Counted from the first letter of the stretch, positions 1 to 9,422 are shown. The stretch: 64,000 nucleotides of DNA from JACPYM01 sp963699175 (GCA_963699175.1 OY969418.1:124001-188000), one strand, 5' to 3'. A program made the numbers and translations. Notes: generated from the letters alone by a model not told the origin.

Positions 1-22
1 ATTCATTGTTATGTCGCACCAG

Positions 23-2836
23 CTACTTTTTCACCTGCAGATGAAAGACATCAATAATTTCGGGCTTGAGTTTTTCGCGTCTAGCCACTTGATCTTCTCG
101 CGGGTTGTGTGGGTCCTTGATTGCGATAACATAACCGGTCAGCCCTTCTTCGGTGAGCCGAAAGCGGATAAATTGCTTGAACTGCTCGATTCGGCACGCG
201 CCGCCAACCTCGTTGTTATGACCGCCGAATGCAAAACAGACGCCCAGATACCAGCCGAACCAGACACAAGCCATGACTAGACCGATCAAACCACCAAATA
301 ATGGCGGCATCAATCCAAGCCAACCCTTCCAGGGCTCGACCAACTCAATTGGAAAGAGTGGTTTGGAATATGCCCCAACCCTAGCCAACAGCCCGGGCTG
401 GATTAGCATTAACGCGCCGTAAACTACCCAGGCAAGCGCCAGCAATTTTCGCTGCCCCGCTTTTAGTAGTGAACTCCCAATCCACCACATCAATGCCGGT
501 AGCAGCAATAGTGCTACCAGACAAAGCCCGATTGCCCAGCTTGGTTTCATCAACATCAATTGTCTGGTCAGCAGAAATGGCACACCAATTTGCAGGATGG
601 CATGCCAGAGGCCGAACAACGCGCGCAAAATTTTCCTGCCACAACTAAGCGACTCACCGACCATCTTGCGCTTCGGCTGGCATAATTCGCCGCCCGCAAA
701 GATGGGCAATGCTATTAGTCCTACGGACACTCCGACCACGATTGAGATAAACAGGAGATCAGAGACCAAATACGCCGGCACTGACTTCTTGCCAAAAAAC
801 CATGAGCCTAATGCCATGCTCAGCAGGCCGAACCCTGTTAGCACCCAGGTCAAAGCCCAGTCGTGCCATTGAATAGGCTTGTCATGCGCTTTTTTGAAAA
901 GGAACTCGCTGTAACGCAAACTCAGCGCAATAGCCGCCACCGCCCAAAGTAGCGAATGCTGAATAATTAAGCTGTTGCCGAAACGCGGCATGCTCAAACG
1001 GTTGTAGCCGAGCAAAAGAAATCCAACTAGCAGCAACAACACTGCGCTTGCAGAGATTGCATAGAGCGGCATTTCAGGCTGGGCGTGGATCTCTCCGTCA
1101 ACGTAGAGAGGCTGGCCGGGCTTTGCCTGCATCTTCCGGTCAGTAGCTATCGAACCCCCTGGCGCTTGCTTAAATAGAATTTTGCTTATCTTTGGAAGAA
1201 ACGGCAGCATTAGTGGCCAGGGTGAAAGGAATAACAGCACTCCCCCAAGCCACAGGCTCCAAGTCTCGCCGAAATGCAGTTTGCGATTGTCTGAGGAGAA
1301 GAGAGCGTTGATAGAGTCTCGGCTGCTCGGTGTCACAGTGGCCGCAAAACAGATGGTGAAGGCGATGATCATTCCGGCAAGCCAAACGTAGCCTCCAGTA
1401 GAGATAATCCAGGGGTTGAAAATTCTTTTGGCGACTTCTGCCGTAGAATCATCTTCCGAAGGATAGAGCACCTGCTCCTGTATCTCATCAATATAAGTCT
1501 TTGACGGGTGATGGAACGCGCCGCCAATGCCCGATACCACCGAAGCATAACTGTCGGCAGTCGGCGCATTCGTAGTTGCGCCTTTGCGAACGGGCCCGGG
1601 TTGCGCAGGTTTAACTGGTTTCGGGCCCCAGTACCTAGCGTAATGATGTACATCGCCAGAGATATCGAGGCGACACTCGCCTGGCTGCATGCGCGTGTCT
1701 CCGGCAGTGCTGAGCGGCTCATATTTGCCATCCTGAGATTTTCTAGGCAGGAAGAGTTGCTCGAGATCCAACTGCTCGAAGGCATCAGTAGACTTTTCGT
1801 CTTCTGGATCCGCCAGCTTGCCAAACACGGTTGTTGGCGCGGAGGTGGCCACGATCAGCTTCGGCGGAGTAAGCCTGTCAGAGTTAGGGTGAACTTTCTG
1901 GTATAGCTCGCAGAAGAATTTTTGTTGCTGTTGGTCAATCTGCCCAACCTCAGTGTCAAGTCCCCACAACCACCAACCGAACGGCAACTGTAGCGCGACA
2001 TAGCTTGCCAACTGGCAGCGCGTGAAGCCTGGTAGGTAGAGTTGCGGTTGTTTGGCCAATTGCTCTGGTGTTTCTGCCTTTGGAAGCCGGCCACACGTTG
2101 GGTCGCCCATCACCGGGATGCGGAATTGTCGCTGAAAGCCATTGAGCTGATCATAGTAATCGTGATTGCCGGGGATACCGAAAATCGGCCGGTTAGGCTC
2201 TTGCTCAGGATCAATAAACCCAGCGTCAGACTGGATAAGATCGCCGGATTTGCGGCGGTCTTCAGCCACATCCTGATAGGCATATTCGAATGGGATTTTA
2301 ACGCGGCTCGCCAACGTCATGTAGTCCGAAACATGATAGGTGGTATCACCGCCGACGAATAGAAATTCTCCGCGTGGCAAGATTCCAAGATGAGCGTTTT
2401 TATTCAAGCAAATATCAATTTGATCGCCAGCTTTGAGTTGTTGCAGGTCGGAGTCGAGGACGAATAAATTACTCAAGCAGAGATAGGCGATGCTGTAGGT
2501 AGCTTTCATACCGTCGCCCGTATCGGCGATGTAGTCAAACCAAAACTCTCCTTTTTTTTTCTCATCAGAATTTGGTTCCGCCTGCGGCTCTGCCTTGGCA
2601 GGCTGTTTACGGGCCAATTCTAGTCGTTGCCACTCGCGTAACGCCGTGTCTTCGTCTGGATCAGGGAAAACATTAGCCTCCATCCACTGGCGTGAATCGA
2701 GCTTTTTCCCGTAAGCCACGTATAGCAGGATGCCTTTTGCGCTGTTCAATAGTTGTGGCCCCAGCAACCACTTCACGGGTAATTCGGGGTTTGGCCTGTC
2801 AGGGTTGAGGCGGGGGGCCTTTTGAGGATTATTCAT
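23..2836 (-). CDS. Membrane-bound calcineurin-like metallophosphoesterase (937 aa)
   Basis: The N-terminal half carries calcineurin-type metallophosphoesterase motifs in order: DTGDG near residue 105, GGDTTYH near 165, GIPGNHDYYD near 222 and SGDVHHYARY near 395. These are the usual Asp/Asn/His ligands of a dinuclear metal site. The C-terminal half, from about residue 480, has roughly nine or ten hydrophobic segments, so the catalytic domain is anchored in the membrane. Its last hydrophilic stretch (GGHNNEVGG onward) is unassigned. I chose the ATG at 2836, which has an AAAGGAA ribosome site upstream; a TTG two codons earlier also opens the frame. The substrate is unknown. The DUF2272 gene lies upstream on the same strand with about 100 bp between them, so co-transcription is possible. 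Certainty is high for the fold and low for the substrate. Confidence 0.85.
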   Translation of the reverse strand: MNNPQKAPRLNPDRPNPELPVKWLLGPQLLNSAKGILLYVAYGKKLDSRQWMEANVFPDPDEDTALREWQRLELARKQPAKAEPQAEPNSDEKKKGEFWFDYIADTGDGMKATYSIAYLCLSNLFVLDSDLQQLKAGDQIDICLNKNAHLGILPRGEFLFVGGDTTYHVSDYMTLASRVKIPFEYAYQDVAEDRRKSGDLIQSDAGFIDPEQEPNRPIFGIPGNHDYYDQLNGFQRQFRIPVMGDPTCGRLPKAETPEQLAKQPQLYLPGFTRCQLASYVALQLPFGWWLWGLDTEVGQIDQQQQKFFCELYQKVHPNSDRLTPPKLIVATSAPTTVFGKLADPEDEKSTDAFEQLDLEQLFLPRKSQDGKYEPLSTAGDTRMQPGECRLDISGDVHHYARYWGPKPVKPAQPGPVRKGATTNAPTADSYASVVSGIGGAFHHPSKTYIDEIQEQVLYPSEDDSTAEVAKRIFNPWIISTGGYVWLAGMIIAFTICFAATVTPSSRDSINALFSSDNRKLHFGETWSLWLGGVLLFLSPWPLMLPFLPKISKILFKQAPGGSIATDRKMQAKPGQPLYVDGEIHAQPEMPLYAISASAVLLLLVGFLLLGYNRLSMPRFGNSLIIQHSLLWAVAAIALSLRYSEFLFKKAHDKPIQWHDWALTWVLTGFGLLSMALGSWFFGKKSVPAYLVSDLLFISIVVGVSVGLIALPIFAGGELCQPKRKMVGESLSCGRKILRALFGLWHAILQIGVPFLLTRQLMLMKPSWAIGLCLVALLLLPALMWWIGSSLLKAGQRKLLALAWVVYGALMLIQPGLLARVGAYSKPLFPIELVEPWKGWLGLMPPLFGGLIGLVMACVWFGWYLGVCFAFGGHNNEVGGACRIEQFKQFIRFRLTEEGLTGYVIAIKDPHNPREDQVARREKLKPEIIDVFHLQVKK

Positions 2837-2942
2837 AACCAATTCCTTTCTTTGTAATTGATGTGAGTTGATAGCAACAAGCCTTTGGCCATATCACATG
2901 CCAAACAAACGTATGCTGGTTTTAGTAACTACAGAGGAGGCG

Positions 2943-3557
2943 CTATAGCTTTCTACCTTCTAACACGCAGATCAGTTCTTTCTTCGGCAAAAGAATGCCG
3001 TTCTGCGCTGGAAAGATTGTTTTCTTTACCCGCTGGCTGACGTTCCCGCCGACCGTCTCAATGGCGGTGGCGCTGACTGCCACTACGATGTCGCAATGTG
3101 ATGGATAGAAGTCATCAGGCTGCACGTCAAAGGTGATGTTTGGGTCGGGGGCGCTGGAACGGGTTTTGCGCCATTGAGCAATCAGGTCGCCAGGCTTGGG
3201 AGCATATTCAGCGAAACGGCGGCCATAGTAGGTCTTATCAGGTTTATTCAGCTTAGTATTATTGATGGCCCACCGAATGTAAGCGTGATGGCCCGGGCTG
3301 AAAGGGAACTCAGGCAGAGACATTCCAGCCTGTCGAATACACCAACAGATGAAGGCCGCTGACCAGGCTTGTGTGGAACAACCGTTAAGCCCATTAACAC
3401 CCAACCCTTCTTTCCAATACCTGGCGACGCGCTTTTCTCCAACATGTTTGCGCGAGTCATTTTCAGGCAGGGTTTTCAAACATTCGCGATGGTTGCCGTT
3501 TGTCCAGAACGTAAGTTCAGTGAGTGCGATTTGTACTAGCGTTTCTGAGAATGCCAT
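2943..3557 (-). CDS. DUF2272-family protein, NlpC/P60-like (204 aa)
   Basis: The central motif, around residues 65-90 (a WSAAFICW segment then an H-x-x-YI segment), matches the DUF2272 family, whose members resemble Cys/His hydrolases of the NlpC/P60 or CHAP type. The Cys of FICWC and the later SHCDIVV segment (His-Cys-Asp) are plausible active-site positions. No signal peptide is visible, so it may be cytoplasmic or exported by an unrecognised route. The start at 3557 has a GGAGG ribosome site a few bases upstream. It lies upstream of, and on the same strand as, the membrane phosphoesterase. The family assignment comes from motif memory; the enzymatic role is inferred. Confidence 0.7.
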   Translation of the reverse strand: MAFSETLVQIALTELTFWTNGNHRECLKTLPENDSRKHVGEKRVARYWKEGLGVNGLNGCSTQAWSAAFICWCIRQAGMSLPEFPFSPGHHAYIRWAINNTKLNKPDKTYYGRRFAEYAPKPGDLIAQWRKTRSSAPDPNITFDVQPDDFYPSHCDIVVAVSATAIETVGGNVSQRVKKTIFPAQNGILLPKKELICVLEGRKL

Positions 3558-3913
3558 TGACCAATTCCTCCTTTAGTTTTTGTGTGGTAAGAGTGAAGAC
3601 TCTTTGCATCCTTGGCTTAGATATACAACTAGCTGAAAAGGCGTTAACACCGCTACCGGGCTAAGCTAGCGGAAGATTGAACCATAATCGAAAAGCGACA
3701 CAGGCTTGGAGTTCTGCTGCTCCAACGAACTTGCGCTTGAGGTTACACGTTCGCGGTCTTCTCTGACTGCTGGAAAAGCCGCGATTGCAAAAATGAGTAT
3801 GATAAAAGCCGAACGGCGCGCAGTATAGTGACACACTACAGCCTAGTCAATAGATAGCTCCATCATCCAGGCAAAACATCCTTGCCGGTCGCCAGATGCT
3901 GAGGTTGCCGTCA

Positions 3914-4066
3914 ATGCAAATCAAGCCACAAAACATTTGGCCAGGATTGACAGAATTGTGCAGGATGAAAAGAGACCTATTACCATTGACCAATCCTGGA
4001 AAATCTTGTCTATCCTGTCTACTGTCCTTGTCCCAATGTTGCTGGCTTTGATTTAGCCTAAAGGAT
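3914..4066 (+). repeat. Dispersed ~150-bp repeat, copy 1 (inverted relative to 50692-50861)
   Basis: The segment contains AAAACATTTGGCCAGGATTG, TCTTGTCTATCCTGTCTACT and TCCCAATGTTGCTG blocks. The reverse complement of 50692-50861 shows the same blocks in the same order with few substitutions and one short gap. The internal ATCCTGTCTACTGTC-like motif is a type often seen in acidobacterial intergenic repeats. Confidence 0.8.
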
Positions 4067-4084
4067 TGTCCGAGGCGTTTTTTT

Positions 4085-4200
4085 GGTAGTGGCGCAAGGC
4101 GGTGAGTTTGGAGTACCGGCTTCAGCCGGCCGAGTTGGTCAACGCAAGCTTCCGCCTGAAGGCGGGACTCCAAACCTTCTCTCCCGCTCGAGCCACTACC
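4085..4200. repeat. Nested palindromic element (ACCGGCTTCAGCCGG family), copy 1
   Basis: The outer arms are GGTAGTGGC and GCCACTACC. Inside them, GTTTGGAGTACCGGCTTCAG pairs in general layout with CCGCCTGAAGGCGGGACTCC. It lies just beyond the stop codon of the gamma-glutamyltransferase gene. The inner unit recurs twice inside the C39 transporter gene near 43.2 and 44.4 kb. Confidence 0.8.
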
Positions 4201-4207
4201 ACATCAA

Positions 4208-6067
4208 TTACCAAGCCCAGGCGTAAGCGTCTGTGCGGGGGTCGGCTCCTGCACTCAACACGCCAGTCTTCAAATCTACAACAATTGCGGCATTCGCCCC
4301 CATCGTCCACGCGCCGGCCGCGCGCAGTTTGTGGCCTTTGGCGATCAAGGCTTGCCGCACTGCTTCGGGCACGCGTGCCTCAACCGACAAATCGCCCGGA
4401 TACATCGTGTGCGGGAAGGGGGAGGCAGGGAAGCTGCGCGTAGTCCAGCGCGGCGCTTCAATCGCCTGCTGCACGTTCATCCCGAAATCCACTATGTTCA
4501 GGAAGGTCTGGATTGTCCGCATAATCTGATCGTCGCCGCCCGGACTGCCCATAACCATGTGCGGTTGTCCGTCCTTCATCACCAATGTGCTTTGCAATGT
4601 GCTGCGTGGGCGTTTCCCCGGCGCGAGCGCGTTGGCCTCGCCTGCCACCAGCGAGTAGTAATCGCCGCGACAGTTGAAGATGATTCCAGTCTCGCCCATC
4701 ACCACGCCTGTGCCAAAGCCGCTATGTAGGCTCGGCTCAAAGCTGACCATGTTGCGGTCTTTATCAACCGCCGCGATGTAGCTGGTATCGCCCTCGTGAT
4801 CGGCTTCGCCGGAGCGATTGACGTTGACAGGCCGATTGAGTGGGGTGCTGTCTTTCATAAATTTTTCTGGCGTACCGGGCCGCAGTTCCAACGAGGCCTT
4901 GTTCGAGTCAATCAATTTTCGGCGTTCGCTGGCGTAGTCCTTCGAGAGCAGGCCTTCGTAGGGAATCGTGATGAAATCCATGTCGCCGAGATACTTCTCG
5001 CGGTCGCCAAAGGCGAGCTTGAGCGCCTCGACGCTGGTGTGAATGTATTCGGCGCTGTTGTGCTTGAGCGTCTTGAGGTCGTAGCCCTCCAACAGATTGA
5101 GCGTGAAAAGTTCCGCCGGGCCTTGACTGGCCGAAGCGTTCTTGTAGACACGATAACCGCGATAATCGGTCGAGACCGGCTCTTCCACTTTGGCCGTGTA
5201 GCTGGCGAAATCTTCATAACGGAATAGACCGCCGTTTTCTTCAGAGAACTTCGCGAACTCGCGCGCGATGTCACCTTTGTAGAAGCGGTCGCGCGCGGCC
5301 TTCAACGCTTCGTGCCGCCCTTTACTGGCGTTCTGTTTTTCAGCCTCTACCAGCTTTTTCAGCGTGCGCGCGAGGTCTGTATTGCGGAAGATGTCGCCGG
5401 GCTTGGGCGCTTGGCCGTTCGGTTGATAGACCTTCATGGTCGAGGGATATTTGCGAATTTTCCGCGAGTTGGCAATGTTGCCGGCCAGCCCGTTGCTGAT
5501 CGGAAAGCCGTTTTCAGCTATGTCAATCGCCTGTTCGAGCACTTGCGCAAAACTCATCGTTCCCCAGCGGTCAAGCAAAATGTACCAGGCATCCACCACT
5601 CCAGGCACTGTTCCCGACAACAGCCCGTCGCTCTGTGGCAGCTTGCCGCCATTGTTTTTCTGATACCACTCAATGGTGGCTAACTGTGGCGCAGTCCCTT
5701 CGGCGTTGATCGAAAAGACCTTTTTAGCCCGAGCGTCGTAGAGCAGAATCACCACATCGCTGCCGAGGCCGTTCATTGCAGCATCGGCCAAAGCCAGCAC
5801 AGCCTGACCCGCCACGATGGCGTCGAAAGCATTGCCGCCCGCTTCGAGTATTCGTTCGGTCGCGCGCGTCGCTTCCGGCTTCATCGAAGTAGCGGCGTAA
5901 TGGCGTCCTCGGATGATGGGCCGCATGGTTTTTGAAGTTGTGTTGGCTTCTTCCTCATCGGCATTGTTTCTTTGTTGGGCTTGGCTATCGTGGGCGACGG
6001 CAAGGCCCAACAATAACAGCGAGCCTAAGAGCAATGCCCAAATGGTCGGCTTGTGCGAGCTTTGCAT
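4208..6067 (-). CDS. ggt: Gamma-glutamyltransferase, secreted (619 aa)
   Basis: This is an Ntn-hydrolase of the gamma-glutamyltranspeptidase family, which hydrolyses or transfers the gamma-glutamyl group of glutathione and related compounds. Residues 1-30 form a signal peptide (WALLLGSLLLLGLAVA). The family start GGNAFDAIVAGQAVLALADA is at about residues 77-96. The autoprocessing nucleophile is probably Thr428 in HEGDTSYIAAVD, so the small subunit would begin there; RPRSTLQS and GSPGGDDQ follow as substrate-pocket segments. Length is normal for the family. I chose the ATG at 6067 because TAAGGAG lies just upstream and the signal peptide begins there; the longer open frame runs through a palindromic repeat. 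The product is probably periplasmic. The LHSGFGTGVV segment after the nucleophile differs slightly from classic enzymes, so another gamma-glutamyl substrate is possible. Confidence 0.9.
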   Translation of the reverse strand: MQSSHKPTIWALLLGSLLLLGLAVAHDSQAQQRNNADEEEANTTSKTMRPIIRGRHYAATSMKPEATRATERILEAGGNAFDAIVAGQAVLALADAAMNGLGSDVVILLYDARAKKVFSINAEGTAPQLATIEWYQKNNGGKLPQSDGLLSGTVPGVVDAWYILLDRWGTMSFAQVLEQAIDIAENGFPISNGLAGNIANSRKIRKYPSTMKVYQPNGQAPKPGDIFRNTDLARTLKKLVEAEKQNASKGRHEALKAARDRFYKGDIAREFAKFSEENGGLFRYEDFASYTAKVEEPVSTDYRGYRVYKNASASQGPAELFTLNLLEGYDLKTLKHNSAEYIHTSVEALKLAFGDREKYLGDMDFITIPYEGLLSKDYASERRKLIDSNKASLELRPGTPEKFMKDSTPLNRPVNVNRSGEADHEGDTSYIAAVDKDRNMVSFEPSLHSGFGTGVVMGETGIIFNCRGDYYSLVAGEANALAPGKRPRSTLQSTLVMKDGQPHMVMGSPGGDDQIMRTIQTFLNIVDFGMNVQQAIEAPRWTTRSFPASPFPHTMYPGDLSVEARVPEAVRQALIAKGHKLRAAGAWTMGANAAIVVDLKTGVLSAGADPRTDAYAWAW

Positions 6068-6091
6068 GCTGTTCTCCTTAGCAGTGGATGA

Positions 6092-6175
6092 AGTACCGGG
6101 AGCGGTAGCGACCGGGTTAGCTTCGGTCAGTGGAAATGGCTCAAAGCCAACCCGGTCACTACCGCTCCCGGTACT
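6092..6175. repeat. Palindromic element in the ggt 5' region (GGGAGCGRTAGCGACC family)
   Basis: Arms AGTACCGGGAGCGGTAGCGA and ACTACCGCTCCCGGTACT pair almost perfectly around a loop of about 25 bases. A second copy with matched base changes on both arms is at 56654-56742. It sits between the ggt ribosome site and the upstream divergent gene. Confidence 0.85.
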
Positions 6176-6377
6176 GTTCCGACGCGTCAACCCATTTATC
6201 GCTAGTAAGAATGGGCGCAGCATACTCCTCGACTCGGAATTTGCACAAGTGCGAAAGCCTGACTTGCTCCGCTGGTCAAACCAACTTGGCTTAGGTACAA
6301 TCCAACTTACTTCCAATCGCACTTACAGCACTCACAGAGTGGCAAACAAATCCGAGCAACGCAGGAGAAATTCAAGC

Positions 6378-7610
6378 ATGTCTGCTTCAGGAAAGCTCGC
6401 AATTCTTGTCGGTGGCGGCCCCGCGCCCGGCATCAATGCGGTTATCAGCGCCGCGACGATCAAGGCCTGCAACGAAGGCTTTGAGGTCGTCGGCATTCAA
6501 GATGGTTTCAAACATTTGGTCAGGCGCGATCCGTCGTGCGCGCGCCCGTTGGCCGTCGGCGATGTCTCGCGCCTGCATTGGATCGGTGGTTCCGTGCTCG
6601 GCACCGCGCGCGAGAATCCGACCAAATCAGAAGAATCAATGACCGCCGTTGTCGAAACGCTCAAAGGCTTGGGCGTGACGCATCTGGTCACGATTGGTGG
6701 CGATGATACGGCGCTTTCGTCAGCCACAGTGGCCACGCGTTCTGACATCCGCACAGTGCACGTGCCCAAGACCATTGATAACGATCTGCCGCTGCCGCCA
6801 CACATCCCGACCTTCGGTTTCCAAACAGCGCGCCACGTCGGCGTGCAATTGGTGCAAAATTTGATGGAGGATGCGCGCACGACCAAGCGTTGGTATATCG
6901 TCGTCGCGATGGGGCGTCAGGCCGGGCACTTGGCGTTGGGCATGGGAAAGGCTGCGGGTGCGACGCTGACGATTATCCGCGAGGAGTTCGGCAATCAAAT
7001 TATTCCGTTCGCCAAACTCTGCGATATCGTCGAAGGCTCGATTATCAAGCGCCGCGCTGAAGGTCGCTTTCACGGCGTTGCGGTGCTGGCCGAAGGCTTG
7101 ATTGATCAACTCAACCCGGAAGAGTTGGCCGATTTGCAAGACGTGGAGCGCGACGAGCACGGCCACATACGCTTTGCCGAAATTGATCTGGCGCGCAAGG
7201 TCAAAGTTGAAATTGAAGGCCGCTTCAAACAGCGCGAGATCAAGTTGATTGTGACCAACAAAAACATTGGCTACGAACTGCGCTGCTGCGACCCGATCCC
7301 CTTCGATCAACATTACTGCCGCGAGTTGGGCAATTCAGCGATACGCTTCTTGCTGCAAGGCGGCTGTGGCGCGATGGTCAGCATTCAGAACGGGCAACTT
7401 GTACCGCTGCATTTCGCTGACATCCGAAACCCGGACACCGGCAAAACGCGCGTGCGCAACGTTGATCCGCAGAGCGAAAACTTCCGGGTTGCGCGCGAGT
7501 ATATGATCCGCCTCGAACCGGCGGACGTAGCGGACGACGAGCTGGTCGAAAAGCTCGCGCGCGCTGGCAACACAACAATTGAGGATTTACGGAAAAGATT
7601 TGGAAAGTAG
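6378..7610 (+). CDS. Phosphofructokinase, pyrophosphate-type signature (410 aa), paralogue 1
   Basis: It belongs to the phosphofructokinase family, phosphorylating fructose 6-phosphate to the 1,6-bisphosphate (reversibly if pyrophosphate is the donor). The nucleotide/PPi loop GGGPAPGINAV is at residues 12-22, GGDD at 107-110, PKTIDND at 130-136 (catalytic Asp) and MGRQAGHLALG near 175. In this family, GGDD instead of GGDGS and Lys instead of Gly before TIDND are the classical marks of PPi-dependent enzymes. I infer PPi use; it is not shown. The start at 6378 has AGGAGA upstream; the open frame extends further but through the ggt promoter region. A paralogue follows 71 bp downstream, so the two are probably co-transcribed. 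Confidence 0.88.
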   Translation: MSASGKLAILVGGGPAPGINAVISAATIKACNEGFEVVGIQDGFKHLVRRDPSCARPLAVGDVSRLHWIGGSVLGTARENPTKSEESMTAVVETLKGLGVTHLVTIGGDDTALSSATVATRSDIRTVHVPKTIDNDLPLPPHIPTFGFQTARHVGVQLVQNLMEDARTTKRWYIVVAMGRQAGHLALGMGKAAGATLTIIREEFGNQIIPFAKLCDIVEGSIIKRRAEGRFHGVAVLAEGLIDQLNPEELADLQDVERDEHGHIRFAEIDLARKVKVEIEGRFKQREIKLIVTNKNIGYELRCCDPIPFDQHYCRELGNSAIRFLLQGGCGAMVSIQNGQLVPLHFADIRNPDTGKTRVRNVDPQSENFRVAREYMIRLEPADVADDELVEKLARAGNTTIEDLRKRFGK

Positions 7611-7677
7611 ACAGTAGGCAGTAACCACTCGGTGGCCGCTCTCTACTGCCTACTGTCTACCGTCTACTGTCTACTAA
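7607..7677. repeat. Inverted/direct repeat between the two phosphofructokinase genes
   Basis: AGTAGACAGTAGGCAGTA on the left is complementary to TACTGCCTACTGTCTAC on the right, followed by a second CGTCTACTGTCTACT unit. It fills nearly the whole intergenic gap and could form a stem. There is only a weak A/T tail, so I do not call it a terminator. Confidence 0.75.
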
Positions 7678-7681
7678 AAAT

Positions 7682-8938
7682 ATGGCAATTAAACGCATTG
7701 GTATTTTACTTGGCGGTGGCCCAGCGCCCGGCTCGAACGGTGTGATCGCGGCCATCGCACTCGAAGCAATCAAACAGGGCTGCACGCCCATCGGCTTTCA
7801 CGATGGGTTTGAATATTTGGCGCAACGCTACACCGACGAACAGCACGAACTGACCGTGGACGAAGTCTCGCGCATTCACCTCGATGGCGGCTCGATCCTG
7901 GGCACATCGCGCGTGGACGTGACCCGCGACCCGCAGAGCTTGGAGAATGCTATCGCAGCGCTGCAAAAGCTCAATATTGACGCGCTCATCACCATCGGCG
8001 GCGATGATCTGGTCGCTAGCTCCATCGCTATCGCGCGGCACAGCGAAGGGCGGATTGAGGTCGTGCAAGTGCCCAAGAGTATTGACAACGATCTCTCACT
8101 GCCTGCGCTCGGCGAAGCGCCATTGCAGACGCTCGGTTACGAGACGGCGCGGCATGTTGGCGCGGACATTGTCAAGAGTTTGATGGCCGACGCCAAGACG
8201 ACTGGGCGTTGGTATCTGGCCGTGACGATGGGGCGACCGACCGGCAACTTGACGTTGGGCATCGGCGCAGCGGCCAGCGCCACTTGCACGGTCATTCCCG
8301 AAGAGTTCGGCGGCACGCGGATTTCGCTGGCCGATGTGGCCGACATCGTCGAAGGCTCGATCATCAAGCGTCGCGCGATGGGCGCGAATCACGGCGTCGT
8401 GCTCCTGTCCGAAGCCTTAGCCGAGTTGTTCCGCGAAAAGGAACTGACCGAACTCGCCACGATTGACCGCGACGCGCAGGGGCACATCCGCGTAGGCGAG
8501 ATTGATCTGGCGCGCAAGGTCAAGAGCGAAGTACAGAAACGTTTGGAAAAACGCGGCGTCAAAGTCACCATTGTGGACAAGACGATTGGTTATGAATTGC
8601 GTAGCGCGCCGCCAATCCCTTATGACGCCGAATACGCGCGCGACTTGGGCTATGCCGCCGCGCGCTTCGTTTATCAAGGCGGTTCCGATGCCGTCATCAC
8701 GATGCAGGGCGGGGAATTCAAGGCCGTACCTTTCAGCGATGTGGTCGAACACGCCAGCGGGCGCGGCAAACAGCGCCCGGTTGACGTGGCGACGGAAAGC
8801 TACCACGTTGCGCGTGATTACATGGTGCGGTTGAATCCGAAAGATTTTGCTGACTCGGACTGGTTGGAGAAATTGGCTCAAGCGGGTGGAATGCCGGTGG
8901 ATGAATTCAAAGGCTATTTTGGCAAGTTTGCGCAGTAG
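7682..8938 (+). CDS. Phosphofructokinase, pyrophosphate-type signature (418 aa), paralogue 2
   Basis: This is a full-length paralogue of the preceding gene. It has GGGPAPGSNGV at residues 11-21, GGDD at 106-109, PKSIDND at 131-137 and MGRPTGNLTLG near 180, so it also carries the PPi-type pair of residues. Ser replaces Ile in the first loop and Ser replaces Thr in the PKxIDND motif. The two copies differ throughout, so this is an old duplication rather than a recent tandem copy. Start at 7682 is the first ATG. Whether both form one hetero-oligomer, as in plant PPi-PFK, or differ in substrate (for example sedoheptulose 7-phosphate) cannot be read from the sequence. Confidence 0.87.
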   Translation: MAIKRIGILLGGGPAPGSNGVIAAIALEAIKQGCTPIGFHDGFEYLAQRYTDEQHELTVDEVSRIHLDGGSILGTSRVDVTRDPQSLENAIAALQKLNIDALITIGGDDLVASSIAIARHSEGRIEVVQVPKSIDNDLSLPALGEAPLQTLGYETARHVGADIVKSLMADAKTTGRWYLAVTMGRPTGNLTLGIGAAASATCTVIPEEFGGTRISLADVADIVEGSIIKRRAMGANHGVVLLSEALAELFREKELTELATIDRDAQGHIRVGEIDLARKVKSEVQKRLEKRGVKVTIVDKTIGYELRSAPPIPYDAEYARDLGYAAARFVYQGGSDAVITMQGGEFKAVPFSDVVEHASGRGKQRPVDVATESYHVARDYMVRLNPKDFADSDWLEKLAQAGGMPVDEFKGYFGKFAQ

Positions 8939-8957
8939 TTGACGCCCTACTTCATCT

Positions 8958-9392
8958 TCATCCCTCCGACGATACTTCTTCAATCTTCGTAGAGATGATC
9001 CAGAGGTGTCCAAAGGGGTCTTCTAGCCTGCCTTGGCGGAAGCCATAGAACTGATCCGCCAGCGGAAAGATTATCTTTGCGCCTACGGATGTGGCTTGAT
9101 TCCACACCGCATCAGCATTTTCAACGTTTAGTGTAAGGATCATCGTCGCGCCGCCGAGCGATTGTGGACTGTAGTTGCCATATTCGGGCGACTCTTCAGC
9201 CAGCGAGATGATCGAATCGCCAAGCTTGATTTCAGCGTTGACGATTTTCCCACTTGGGTCTGCGAAACGGCCCAATTCAGTTGCGCCGAATGCCTGCTGA
9301 TAAAACTCGATGGCAGCAGCCGCGCCTCTGACGAACATACGTGGGCTGACAGTGTGGAAGCCCTCTGGAATTGGTTTCACTTTGCCTGTCAT
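8958..9392 (-). CDS. VOC/glyoxalase-fold protein (144 aa), first of three
   Basis: A PhnB/glyoxalase-like protein with paired beta-alpha-beta-beta-beta modules: FVRGAAAAIEFYQQAFGATE near residue 22, an AEIKLGDSIISLAE strand near 60, and DPFGHLWIIST near the C-terminus. Such small proteins bind metals or aromatic compounds and include resistance proteins and demethylases. The stop lies 19 bp from the end of the convergent phosphofructokinase gene. It shares strand with the MFS, two more VOC and AraC genes, so it is probably part of one gene group. Precise substrate unknown. Confidence 0.8.
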   Translation of the reverse strand: MTGKVKPIPEGFHTVSPRMFVRGAAAAIEFYQQAFGATELGRFADPSGKIVNAEIKLGDSIISLAEESPEYGNYSPQSLGGATMILTLNVENADAVWNQATSVGAKIIFPLADQFYGFRQGRLEDPFGHLWIISTKIEEVSSEG

Positions 9393-9422
9393 ATAGCTTC
9401 TCCTTCTTGAATCAAAAAAGCT

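Larger units (their letters stand above)
3558..4207. other. Gene-poor 650-bp region with two dispersed repeats
   Basis: No convincing gene is present. The first 300 bases show nothing recognisable. Bases 3914-4066 are one copy of a repeat found inverted near 50.7 kb. Bases 4085-4200 are a nested palindromic element. Confidence 0.7.

Noticed and set aside
4796..5227. Open frames opposite ggt and opposite the phosphofructokinase genes as real genes
   Set aside because: They are complementary shadows of high-GC coding sequence with no family motifs or ribosome sites.
5913..6377. N-terminal extension of the first phosphofructokinase
   Set aside because: It runs antisense through the ggt start and a palindrome; the ATG at 6378 has a good ribosome site and matches the family start.
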